Shown: piece after piece, positions 8,407 to 15,271 of the stretch
Position numbering within the stretch: position 1 is the first letter of the stretch
Layout: every line of letters starts with the position of its first letter
Source: CAZVWV01 sp964631745
GTDB taxonomy: Bacteria > Bdellovibrionota_C > UBA2361 > JBGSMV01
Assembly: GCA_964631745.1 (NCBI GenBank)
Contig: CAZVWV010000046.1
Coordinates: forward strand, 1 to 23,811
DNA length: 23,811 nt
Reading direction: 5' to 3'
Notes under the pieces: generated by a model
Database searches by the model: none
What the model was told of the DNA's origin: nothing
Seen by the model: only the letters and a program-made list of their open reading frames with translations
Translations under genes and position numbers: made by a program

Positions 8407-8499
8407 GTTCAAACATTTCTGGCGGCTTAATCTTCAATCTTGTGATTATCCGTTAGTGTTCCTAAAAACGCCAGCAAATTAAGCGCTCCGCCTTCTATC

Positions 8500-8901
8500 C
8501 TACGGAATCACAAACTCAAGCTCTCTAACTTTCGCGATACGCCTATAATCATCGTCCCTATGCAAAAGTTGGCCCTTGGATTCGATGCAGATCTGAGCAA
8601 CCAGGCAGTCGATGGTGCTGCGAACAGTGATACCGCGACGTCGCAAGTCAAAGTAAATTCTTGCAGCCTCACGGTGCGTCTTAAATGGATCTAACGGCGT
8701 CAGTAACTCTTGCGACCAGATATATTTTTCTAATAGCTTCCACTCCGATAGATCCCGGGCGCCCTGCATTACTTCTTGGGCACAAATTAGAGGGATGGTG
8801 TAAGGAATGCCACCAAGCTCCCAAGCTTTGAGCATCTGGGCGGCGGTAGTATGTCGGCCTTGCAAAAAGTCAATCAGCGCCGAAGTGTCTACCACCAACA
8901 T
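8500..8901 (-). CDS. vapC: PIN-domain ribonuclease toxin VapC
   Basis: VapC toxins are Mg-dependent RNases that cleave tRNA or rRNA and are silenced by VapB. The 133-residue protein is one PIN domain: MLVVDTSALIDFL carries the first catalytic Asp (residue 5), CAQEVMQGA a central Glu, STIDCLVAQIC an Asp, and HRDDDYRRIA the terminal Asp, so the acidic quartet appears intact. I choose ATG at 8899-8901 because GGAG at the end of vapB lies 9 bases upstream and the product then starts like other PIN toxins. A TTG at 8908-8910 overlapping the vapB TGA would add 3 residues but has no spaced ribosome site. It lies 5 bases after vapB, as expected for a toxin-antitoxin operon. Confidence 0.9.
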   Translation of the reverse strand: MLVVDTSALIDFLQGRHTTAAQMLKAWELGGIPYTIPLICAQEVMQGARDLSEWKLLEKYIWSQELLTPLDPFKTHREAARIYFDLRRRGITVRSTIDCLVAQICIESKGQLLHRDDDYRRIAKVRELEFVIP

Positions 8902-8906
8902 GACGC

Positions 8907-9101
8907 TCAACTCCGCAAAGCTTTATAATCATACCCTTTGATAAATTTAACTTTGCCCGAAATCTCCAACAGGGATTTGCGTTTCAAATTTGCCACCAAC
9001 ACGCGCAAGGCTTGATCGATCACTCCTTTCTTGGTCTTTATGCCAGATAGTCTCTGCGCGGTTTTCACTAGTTCGGGGTCTAAAACAATATTGGTTCGCA
9101 T
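8907..9101 (-). CDS. vapB: VapB antitoxin (ribbon-helix-helix, DUF2191-like)
   Basis: The 64-residue protein opens with MRTNIVLDPELVKTAQRLSG and continues with the helix KKGVIDQALRVLVANL, the pattern of VapB antitoxins whose N-terminal ribbon-helix-helix binds the operon's operator. The C-terminal third (KFIKGYDYKALRS) would wrap into the VapC active site. It is directly upstream of vapC, and its final codons contain vapC's ribosome binding site, which couples the two. Autorepression is expected at the promoter/direct-repeat site at 9134-9171. Confidence 0.87.
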   Translation of the reverse strand: MRTNIVLDPELVKTAQRLSGIKTKKGVIDQALRVLVANLKRKSLLEISGKVKFIKGYDYKALRS

Positions 9102-9133
9102 TCCTAACGCTCACTTTTCACTCTTTTAAATTC

Positions 9134-9171
9134 TATACACACTATTATACACATCGGTTGGGGCACGTCAA
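9134..9171 (-). promoter_or_regulatory. vapBC promoter with direct-repeat operator candidate
   Basis: On the minus strand TTGACG (complement of 9166-9171) is followed after 16 bases by a perfect TATAAT (complement of 9144-9149), a strong sigma-70-type promoter whose transcript would start about 35 bases before the vapB ATG. The plus-strand octamer TATACACA occurs twice, at 9134-9141 and 9146-9153, a 12-base period, covering the -10 element and start point. That is where an autorepressing VapBC complex should bind. The operator function is inferred. Confidence 0.65.
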
Positions 9172-9195
9172 AATGTATCTATGCCGCGCTTTGAA

Positions 9196-9277
9196 TTTAA
9201 CCACGGAGAACACGGTGGTCACTGAGAGAGAAATCCTCAATGTTATCTCCGTGTTCCCCGTGGCCTCCGTGGTTAAA
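9196..9277. repeat. Imperfect inverted repeat (AACCACGGAG type)
   Basis: Two 32-base arms (9196-9227 and 9246-9277) face each other across an 18-base loop. The outer 13 bases (TTTAACCACGGAG and its complement) match perfectly; the inner parts are degenerate, with shared CACGG and CAC blocks. The general look, runs of CCACGGAG-like words facing each other, resembles palindromic intergenic repeats I associate with many environmental bacterial genomes (recollection, not checked). It occupies most of the 320-base gap between vapB and the glycosyltransferase gene. The remainder (9278-9421) shows no gene and no convincing promoter. Confidence 0.75.
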
Positions 9278-9421
9278 GACCCAATCGATCTAGTAAATAA
9301 AGCAATAGTATCAATAACTTGCCGTACTATAGCGTGCATATGCCCGGAGGCGAGCCCCAATCCGCGAACCAATATTTAGCCTCAAGCCATCTTATATCTT
9401 AGTCTAAAACCAAGTGTTTGC

Positions 9422-12400
9422 ATGAAAGACGGTTCAATCCAACCGGGGACCTTCCCGCACAATTCACCGGGCAATTCACCGGGCAATGTACCGGATAATC
9501 AGCCCGACAATTCCGCCCATCTCCGTGGTCAAAAGTTCCCGCCTGCATGGAACGTTTCCCCCAAGAGGCTTAACTTCGCCATACTTACTTACAACGCTCT
9601 TGATTTTACAAAGATGTGCCTGGAGAGCATTTACAAAAACACCGAGACTGAATTTAACGTGTTCGTCTTGGACAATCGCTCCAAGGATGATACTCCCGCT
9701 TGGCTCAGTCAGCATAATTTTCCAAATATGTTCGTTGAGGTTGGTCACGATAATTTGGGTGTGCCCAAAGGTCGCAACCGCTTGATTCAACTTATGCGGC
9801 CATATCTAGCCGCGGATAGTTTTGTATGCTTCATTGATAACGATATAGAAGTCTTACCGAAGTGGGATAGGCATTATATAGAATTCTTTAGCAGCAATCC
9901 CAAGGCAGGCATTCTCAGCGCTTGGGGCCACAGCATGTTGGTCACAGAGACGGATCGTTTCCTCCTGCCCAACTCGCCTTACACCGATGCGGTTGATGTC
10001 GCTTGCGGAGGCTTTGCTTGCTGGATAAAAACCGAAGTGCTGGACCGCGTGGGGGGATTTGATGAAAATCTCGGCCTCTTTTGGCACGAAGATGATGATT
10101 ACTCGGTGCGGACTATCAAGGCAGGCTACGAAATTTTTGCCATGCCTCATGCCCGGGTCGTGCACCATGAACATAAGTCAGGTGTGGCCACACCTGATAT
10201 TACGATTGATGGCTCGCCCAAGAATCGGGAGTACTTAGCCAAAAAATGGAGGGCGCTCGGGGTCATTTCTAAAGATGGAAGAGTAATCCATAGCGACAAG
10301 AGCTGGTATTCGTTAGGGGAGCGGGAGCTTCCTGAAGGTCTTATAGGGAAAGGTTTCTCTTCAAACTGCGGAGGCTATTATTGGCTTAGCGATCAAGCTT
10401 CGTTACAAGTTCCAAAGAGCGACCAGCCCGCAAATTTAGAATTGCGCTTCGCTCTCCAAGTTGGTGATTTAAGGGCTTATAGTAGCGAGTCGCTTAAATG
10501 TTCAATATCGATCGGCGCAGTTAAAGTTAGAGAGCTGAGCTTTTCAAAGAGTGACGAGATTCAGGAAGTGCGCCTGATAATTCCCGCAAGCAAGGAAGGG
10601 GTTACGGTTAGCTTCGCTAATGATGCTTGTTTCTTCGAGGCACTATCACCATGGTCACTCAGCCCGCCGTATGATTACAATCCTGACCTTCGCAAATTGA
10701 GTCTTAAGATAAGGCAGATCTCTGTCCATGAGCATCTCGGTAACCTTGTCGAACATTTCTCCTTGGCCCAAACAAAAGAACCCAGACCGGATACAAGCGG
10801 CATAGATGTGAGCGGTCCATTATTTGAGGAATGCGAAAGCACCGGGCTAACGCGCTCTATACTGCAGTCACTCAATCACTCTCATACTCCCATAAAATAC
10901 ACTCCAAAACGGATTCATACCCATTTTGCCAAGGGCGCTTCACAGAATCAGGGTGAATTTTTAGATGTAAAAAAGGCTATCTTCGCCCAACATTCTCCTT
11001 CGAGAAAATTGCATGTTCTGCCGGAACTCCCATCCGAACAGGTTGCCACCGATCTCAGAACCGTTTTCAGCGACTGGCGGGGAGATAAATACGGACAGGA
11101 GTTGAAGCGAGCGCATCCGGAAGCACACATTATTACTCTAAGTCAGGACGATAGAACCGCCTTTCTTGAATTAGGATTTCGGGAGGATCGTGTCTCGATC
11201 GCCCCCTTCCCCATAGCAGAACATAAACTTCGCCAAGTTTTGGTAGAAGCCCCTCCAGTGGCACAAGAATCATTTGTCTTTGCAACAAAGTTCGCGTGGC
11301 TTGATCCATACATATGGAGTATGTTTTTGCTTGCCTGGGCCGAGACATTTAAACCGAATGACCCAGTCAGCCTAATTATTTGTGGCCAAGACAGCACTGA
11401 AGATCCCGTCACAAATCTAGTTGATCGCTTGCTAAAATCCGCCAGCAGATCGAGGGCACAGATGGCGCCAATGTTTGTCGTTCCAACATGGCAGTCATGG
11501 GTGGGGACGACACAAATTCTTTCGATCTCCCAATGCTTCGTACAGCTGAGTCCTCGGAGCGCTGACTCGCGCAGCATTTTAGAAGCCATGGCATTAGGCG
11601 TCCCGGTTATCGGACACAACTGGGGATTACAGCGAGAGCTATTGGCTGATGGCCGTGGATTCTCGTTAGATTTTGAGAGTTCTTACCTGCTCGAACACTT
11701 TAGTGCACCTGAGCCCACAGATCCTTGGGCACACCGGAATCCGAACAATCTTATACAGGCCTTCAGCATGGCTCTGAGACGAGCTTACGAAAAGCGGGAT
11801 ACCCTCGCAGATACGGCTAGTCGCGCGCATAAGTTTGTGAAAGAGCACCATTCTTTCGAGGCCTTTCACATGGCATTTGAGGCTACATCAAAAAAGGCAG
11901 AGACGGTTATCGTTGAAGATTCCAGTCTAAATATTCCGTCAAATTCCAACATTTCGATCTCAAATCAGGTGACGATCGGCATTGATGCGCGTACCTTGAA
12001 TTACGCTCAGAACGCTAGCCGAGGAATTGGTCAGTACTCTGTAAAGCACTTGGGAACAATCATGCGCCTAAGGCCCGATTGGCAGTTCAATCTCTATAGC
12101 GATGACGAATATGTCGGGCCTAGATTTCAAGAGCTGCTGGATTTTCCCAACGCTACGCTAAAGTTCATTCCAGCCCGATATGACGAGCCCACACACGAAG
12201 AGGAAATTTATCACATTGTAGATCCCATGAGCATCATGGATGGATTCGACTCGCCCTTCATGTTAGCACCGCATCTGCCCTTAACCGCAACTTTCTACGA
12301 TCTAATTCCACTTACAGTGCGAGAAGCACATTATGATAAACATGGGCCCTGCACTCAGCGATGCTACATGCGACGCTTAGAGCAAATCAGGCGAACAAAC

Positions 12401-13171
12401 CCAACGGTTTTTGCGATTTCAGAATGCACTCGACAAGACTTGCATCGAATAGCGCAGGTTCCTCTCGAAAGAATCATAACAATAATGGCGGGACTGAACT
12501 CTCAAATTGACGAAACAGAGCTTTCCTCGTCGAGAGTCACCGAGATAGCCAAAAAATACGGGATTTCTGGGCCCTTCTTTATGTCTGTGGGCGGACTGGA
12601 TGGGCACAAAGGTTTTCAGCACACCATCTTAGCTTACGCCGAATTAAGACGACAGCTAAACATTAACTTAGTTTGTGTTGGGTCCCACAATGATCCGTTT
12701 AAGCAACTATACGCGAGTCGTATGCAGGATATGGGAGTGGCTGGCGCAATCTTCCCTGGCTTTATACCACGCGAGGATCTAGATGCTCTGTACAAAATGG
12801 CACTGGGGCTTGTTTTTCCCTCAGATTATGAAGGCTTCGGGCTTCCAGTTTTAGAGGCTATGGCGCACGGTTGTCCTGTCATAACCACCAGAGCTAGTTC
12901 GCTACCTGAAGTGGCTGGCGACGCCGCGCTATTAGTTGATGCAGGGCACGCCGAGCAAGTTTTCAACGCCATGTTAACTCTTATTCGGGATTCAGATCTT
13001 AGAGCAAATATGCGAACGCTCGGTTACCTCCAGGCCAGGAAGTTTACCTGGGAAAAATCCGCCGGGATCACAATTGCAAGCTGGGAGAAAATCTTAGGGA
13101 TCCATTCCCCTTCGGTCAGCGCACAGTGGAACCCGCACAGGCCGATCGAAGCCAGCCCTATCCATTGGTAG
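9422..13171 (+). CDS. Multidomain glycosyltransferase (GT2 + beta-sandwich + two GT4-like)
   Basis: The 1249-residue cytoplasmic-type protein has no signal peptide. Domains in order: an Asn/Pro repeat leader (1-45). Next is a GT2 family GT-A domain (about 50-250) with ILTYNALDFT, NLGVPKGRN, the DND metal motif in FIDNDIEVLP, and GLFWHEDDDYSVRTIKAGY. A beta-sandwich-like module follows (about 305-435, with GGYYWLSD and DLRKLSLKI). Then come a first GT4-like GT-B unit (about 520-815, EAMALGVPVIG) and a second GT4 unit (about 850-1235) with FFMSVGGLDGHKG, FPSDYEGFGLPVLEAMAHG and SSLPEVAGDAALL. The second GT4 keeps the E-x7-E motif; the first has Ser in place of the first Glu, so it may be altered or inactive. 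Such fusions usually build a polysaccharide or protein glycan; acceptor unknown. ATG 9422 has no clear ribosome site. No operon partner. Confidence 0.9.
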   Translation: MKDGSIQPGTFPHNSPGNSPGNVPDNQPDNSAHLRGQKFPPAWNVSPKRLNFAILTYNALDFTKMCLESIYKNTETEFNVFVLDNRSKDDTPAWLSQHNFPNMFVEVGHDNLGVPKGRNRLIQLMRPYLAADSFVCFIDNDIEVLPKWDRHYIEFFSSNPKAGILSAWGHSMLVTETDRFLLPNSPYTDAVDVACGGFACWIKTEVLDRVGGFDENLGLFWHEDDDYSVRTIKAGYEIFAMPHARVVHHEHKSGVATPDITIDGSPKNREYLAKKWRALGVISKDGRVIHSDKSWYSLGERELPEGLIGKGFSSNCGGYYWLSDQASLQVPKSDQPANLELRFALQVGDLRAYSSESLKCSISIGAVKVRELSFSKSDEIQEVRLIIPASKEGVTVSFANDACFFEALSPWSLSPPYDYNPDLRKLSLKIRQISVHEHLGNLVEHFSLAQTKEPRPDTSGIDVSGPLFEECESTGLTRSILQSLNHSHTPIKYTPKRIHTHFAKGASQNQGEFLDVKKAIFAQHSPSRKLHVLPELPSEQVATDLRTVFSDWRGDKYGQELKRAHPEAHIITLSQDDRTAFLELGFREDRVSIAPFPIAEHKLRQVLVEAPPVAQESFVFATKFAWLDPYIWSMFLLAWAETFKPNDPVSLIICGQDSTEDPVTNLVDRLLKSASRSRAQMAPMFVVPTWQSWVGTTQILSISQCFVQLSPRSADSRSILEAMALGVPVIGHNWGLQRELLADGRGFSLDFESSYLLEHFSAPEPTDPWAHRNPNNLIQAFSMALRRAYEKRDTLADTASRAHKFVKEHHSFEAFHMAFEATSKKAETVIVEDSSLNIPSNSNISISNQVTIGIDARTLNYAQNASRGIGQYSVKHLGTIMRLRPDWQFNLYSDDEYVGPRFQELLDFPNATLKFIPARYDEPTHEEEIYHIVDPMSIMDGFDSPFMLAPHLPLTATFYDLIPLTVREAHYDKHGPCTQRCYMRRLEQIRRTNPTVFAISECTRQDLHRIAQVPLERIITIMAGLNSQIDETELSSSRVTEIAKKYGISGPFFMSVGGLDGHKGFQHTILAYAELRRQLNINLVCVGSHNDPFKQLYASRMQDMGVAGAIFPGFIPREDLDALYKMALGLVFPSDYEGFGLPVLEAMAHGCPVITTRASSLPEVAGDAALLVDAGHAEQVFNAMLTLIRDSDLRANMRTLGYLQARKFTWEKSAGITIASWEKILGIHSPSVSAQWNPHRPIEASPIHW
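9461..9520 (+). repeat. Tandem 12-bp repeat in glycosyltransferase N-terminus
   Basis: Five consecutive 12-base units begin at 9461, 9473, 9485, 9497 and 9509. The first two are identical and the rest diverged. They encode NSPG, NSPG, NVPD, NQPD and NSAH, a short flexible Asn/Pro-rich leader before the first catalytic domain. Unit number could vary by slippage between strains. Confidence 0.8.
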
Positions 13172-13226
13172 CGCACTTAAAGTCCTGTACCGAGGGAGTG
13201 TGGCTCTAGCAGGGGGGTCCACCGCA

Positions 13227-15269
13227 TTATTGGTCTGCGACTCTCTTGGCGGTTAATATTCGCATCTCATCCCCCAACACCGTTCCGCTTATGCTGGCGC
13301 CTGACACTATCTCGTACCCCGGCACCTCCGCCATCAACCTATAGCTGCTGCCGTACGGCACCTGCATCGATATCGTCCCATTCGACGGGGCTGTGTACAC
13401 CTGAGCGCCATCATTCAACGTATATCCGCCGATAGCCTGCCTGTCCTGATCGAGCGCTTGCACCGTCAGCGTTGCCAAGTGCGGATAAAGATAGAAAAAG
13501 CGTAGCTCTTCGCTGGAAAAAGAGCCGCTGTAGCGATCGCTACTGTAGTTCTGCCTGGAAACATCCAGTGTATACGTAGAAGGGCCCTGAACAGAGTTAA
13601 AGATGAAACTTCCCGTGGCATCAGTGTAGACAATGAGGTTTGCTCCATTTCCAGTACTCAGGCGGACTAGCGCGTCTTTTATCGGACGCTTCGCTCCGTC
13701 AAATACCTGGCCCCGAATATTCCACCATCCTGGGACAGGTGTCGGAGACGGTGTAGGGGTATATGTTGGTGTCGGAGTATTTGTTGGAGTCCTCGTCGGT
13801 GCCGGCGTATTAGTGGGACGCGGAGTCGGAGTGGGTGCGTTCGGGTCCGTTGGTCCGGCAAGGGTCAGCAACCGGTATAAACTAAACATACCCCCGTACT
13901 TAACGACACCTCCGAATGACTGCGATTTAACGGATGCAAATAGAGTGTCCCGCAACTGCTGCCATGTTAGCCCTCTATTGTACGCGGCAAGCAGCGCCAG
14001 CGCTCCCGAAACATGCGGGGTGGCCATAGAAGTTCCATTAAACGAGGAATAATTATTATTAGGCGTAGTACTCAGGATACTCACCCCGGGAGCAGCGATG
14101 TCCACTGTATTTGCCCCGTAATTGGAGAAGGAAGCGCGCGCGCCGTTACTCTGCACAGCTGCAACGGAAATAATATTATCTAGATCAANNNNNNNNNNTA
14201 ATATGCTCGATAAAAATTCTTTATTGGGGAAGTTGTTGTATCCGTTGTTACCGGCAGCGGCCACAAACAGCAAGCCTGCCTGTCTCTGCGCATTGATGGC
14301 ATCGTACATCGGTTGTGAAAAGTTCGCTCCGCCAGATCCTTGCCACCCCCACGAATTGCTGGTTAGCACCAAGGGCTCTCCCCTCGCCTTAAGGGAGGCC
14401 ATATAAGTCAAACAACGAATGGCCGATGCCAAAGATCCAGAACCGGTCGATCCCAAAAATTTGCAATTCACAATTTTTGTCGACCAATTAACGCCCACCA
14501 CTCCGCTACCATTGTTACCGCGTCCACCAATCGTTCCGGAAACGTGGGTTCCATGCGAATTATCATCCGCGGGATTTCCGGAGTTATTTATGGCATTAAT
14601 ACCGTAAACATCGTCAACATAACCGTTACGATCATCATCGATGTTGTTACCAGGCGTTTCTGCGGGATTATGCCACAAATTTTCACTAAGGTCCGGATGA
14701 TTATAATCAACGCCCGTATCGATTACGCCCACTAACACCGTGGAGCTATCCGTTATTAAGTTCCAAGCTTCCGGCGCGTCGATGTCTACATCATTCGATT
14801 GGTTCATGCCCCAAAGTTGTGAGTACATGCTATCATTTGGAACGGCATCCATCTTGATCACGCGATTGCAGTCACATTTTATCCTTCTAACTATTGCGTC
14901 GCTATCGTCGGACCTAAGTGCGTCTCTGCGCTGAGCCCGAAGCTTTCCGCACAGATCGGTTTTATGATTGTACTCAACCTCACGGGCGTGCCTAAACTTA
15001 TGCTCAACCAGCTCTGATTTGGGCGCCACGGTCACAAACTTTCCAAACGATTCCGCCTCTTCAAGATCAAGCGCGCTCACTTTATCGAGCGCATCAACGG
15101 CCTTCTCCTGCAGTTTCTGAACGGTACTGACCGAGAGTACGTATTGATCCTTTAAGCAGCTTACCGAGTCCTCACTCTGCGCGCCTGCAACCGCCGCACC
15201 TTGAAGCAAGGCGCCAAGGGCCACGGTTGATAAAATCTTTCTAAGTGTCGTCTGCATACTTACCCGCAT
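13227..15269 (-). CDS. Secreted subtilisin-family (S8) serine protease with C-terminal beta domains
   Basis: An exported endopeptidase of about 680 residues. A signal peptide (hydrophobic ALGALLQGAAVAGAQS) is followed by a propeptide-like region (about 35-135). The S8 catalytic domain follows, with Asp184 in GVIDTGVD, His239 in NSHGTHVSG, oxyanion Asn in VAAAGNNG and Ser414 in NGTSMATPHVSG. A Thr/Pro linker (about 470-510) leads to a carboxypeptidase-regulatory-like beta domain (WWNIRGQVFD onwards) and a further beta region to the end. A 10-base N gap falls between the AAGN and NIISVAA strands. The frame continues across it, and the length fits the family's usual PAxF/YPASY segment, so the gene is probably intact. 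ATG at 15267-15269 lies 2 bases after the stop of the upstream giant gene; ATG at 15255-15257 would also keep the signal peptide. Co-transcribed with that gene. Confidence 0.9.
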   Translation of the reverse strand: MRVSMQTTLRKILSTVALGALLQGAAVAGAQSEDSVSCLKDQYVLSVSTVQKLQEKAVDALDKVSALDLEEAESFGKFVTVAPKSELVEHKFRHAREVEYNHKTDLCGKLRAQRRDALRSDDSDAIVRRIKCDCNRVIKMDAVPNDSMYSQLWGMNQSNDVDIDAPEAWNLITDSSTVLVGVIDTGVDYNHPDLSENLWHNPAETPGNNIDDDRNGYVDDVYGINAINNSGNPADDNSHGTHVSGTIGGRGNNGSGVVGVNWSTKIVNCKFLGSTGSGSLASAIRCLTYMASLKARGEPLVLTSNSWGWQGSGGANFSQPMYDAINAQRQAGLLFVAAAGNNGYNNFPNKEFLSSILXXXXDLDNIISVAAVQSNGARASFSNYGANTVDIAAPGVSILSTTPNNNYSSFNGTSMATPHVSGALALLAAYNRGLTWQQLRDTLFASVKSQSFGGVVKYGGMFSLYRLLTLAGPTDPNAPTPTPRPTNTPAPTRTPTNTPTPTYTPTPSPTPVPGWWNIRGQVFDGAKRPIKDALVRLSTGNGANLIVYTDATGSFIFNSVQGPSTYTLDVSRQNYSSDRYSGSFSSEELRFFYLYPHLATLTVQALDQDRQAIGGYTLNDGAQVYTAPSNGTISMQVPYGSSYRLMAEVPGYEIVSGASISGTVLGDEMRILTAKRVADQ
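13733..13850 (-). repeat. Thr/Pro-rich linker repeats of the protease
   Basis: A short degenerate array, with a six-base bias on the plus strand of GTNGGN-type words, encodes alternating TPTPT / TNTP / TRTP units. It separates the catalytic domain from the C-terminal beta domains and resembles the three larger linkers of the neighbouring giant protein, which suggests common origin or similar surface placement. Confidence 0.8.
14189..14198. other. Assembly gap (10 N) inside the protease gene
   Basis: Ten consecutive N show a scaffold join or unresolved bases. With ten bases the frame stays open: three unknown codons plus one ending in TT (so Phe, Leu, Ile or Val), followed by DLDN. In S8 proteases this place usually reads like YPASY or PAxF before the DN-x-ISVAA strand, so the estimated gap size is credible. 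Its true length is not proven. Confidence 0.95.
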
Positions 15270-15271
15270 AC

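Noticed and set aside
8421..8488. Complementary words downstream of the small hypothetical gene and vapC (CTGGCG/CGCCAG and GCTTAAT/ATTAAGC)
   Set aside because: The pairs are in an order that would form a pseudoknot, not a nested hairpin, and no convincing terminator results.
9294..9328. Possible sigma-28 promoter before the glycosyltransferase (GCCGTACT at 9321)
   Set aside because: The nearest TAAA words are 19 and 23 bases away instead of 15, so the spacing does not fit.
11143..11619. Minus-strand 158-residue open frame
   Set aside because: Lies inside the glycosyltransferase gene, whose motifs on the plus strand are unambiguous.
13633..14052. Plus-strand open frame with VGVGV repeats
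   Set aside because: Shadow of the protease linker and catalytic domain, which carries clear S8 motifs on the minus strand.
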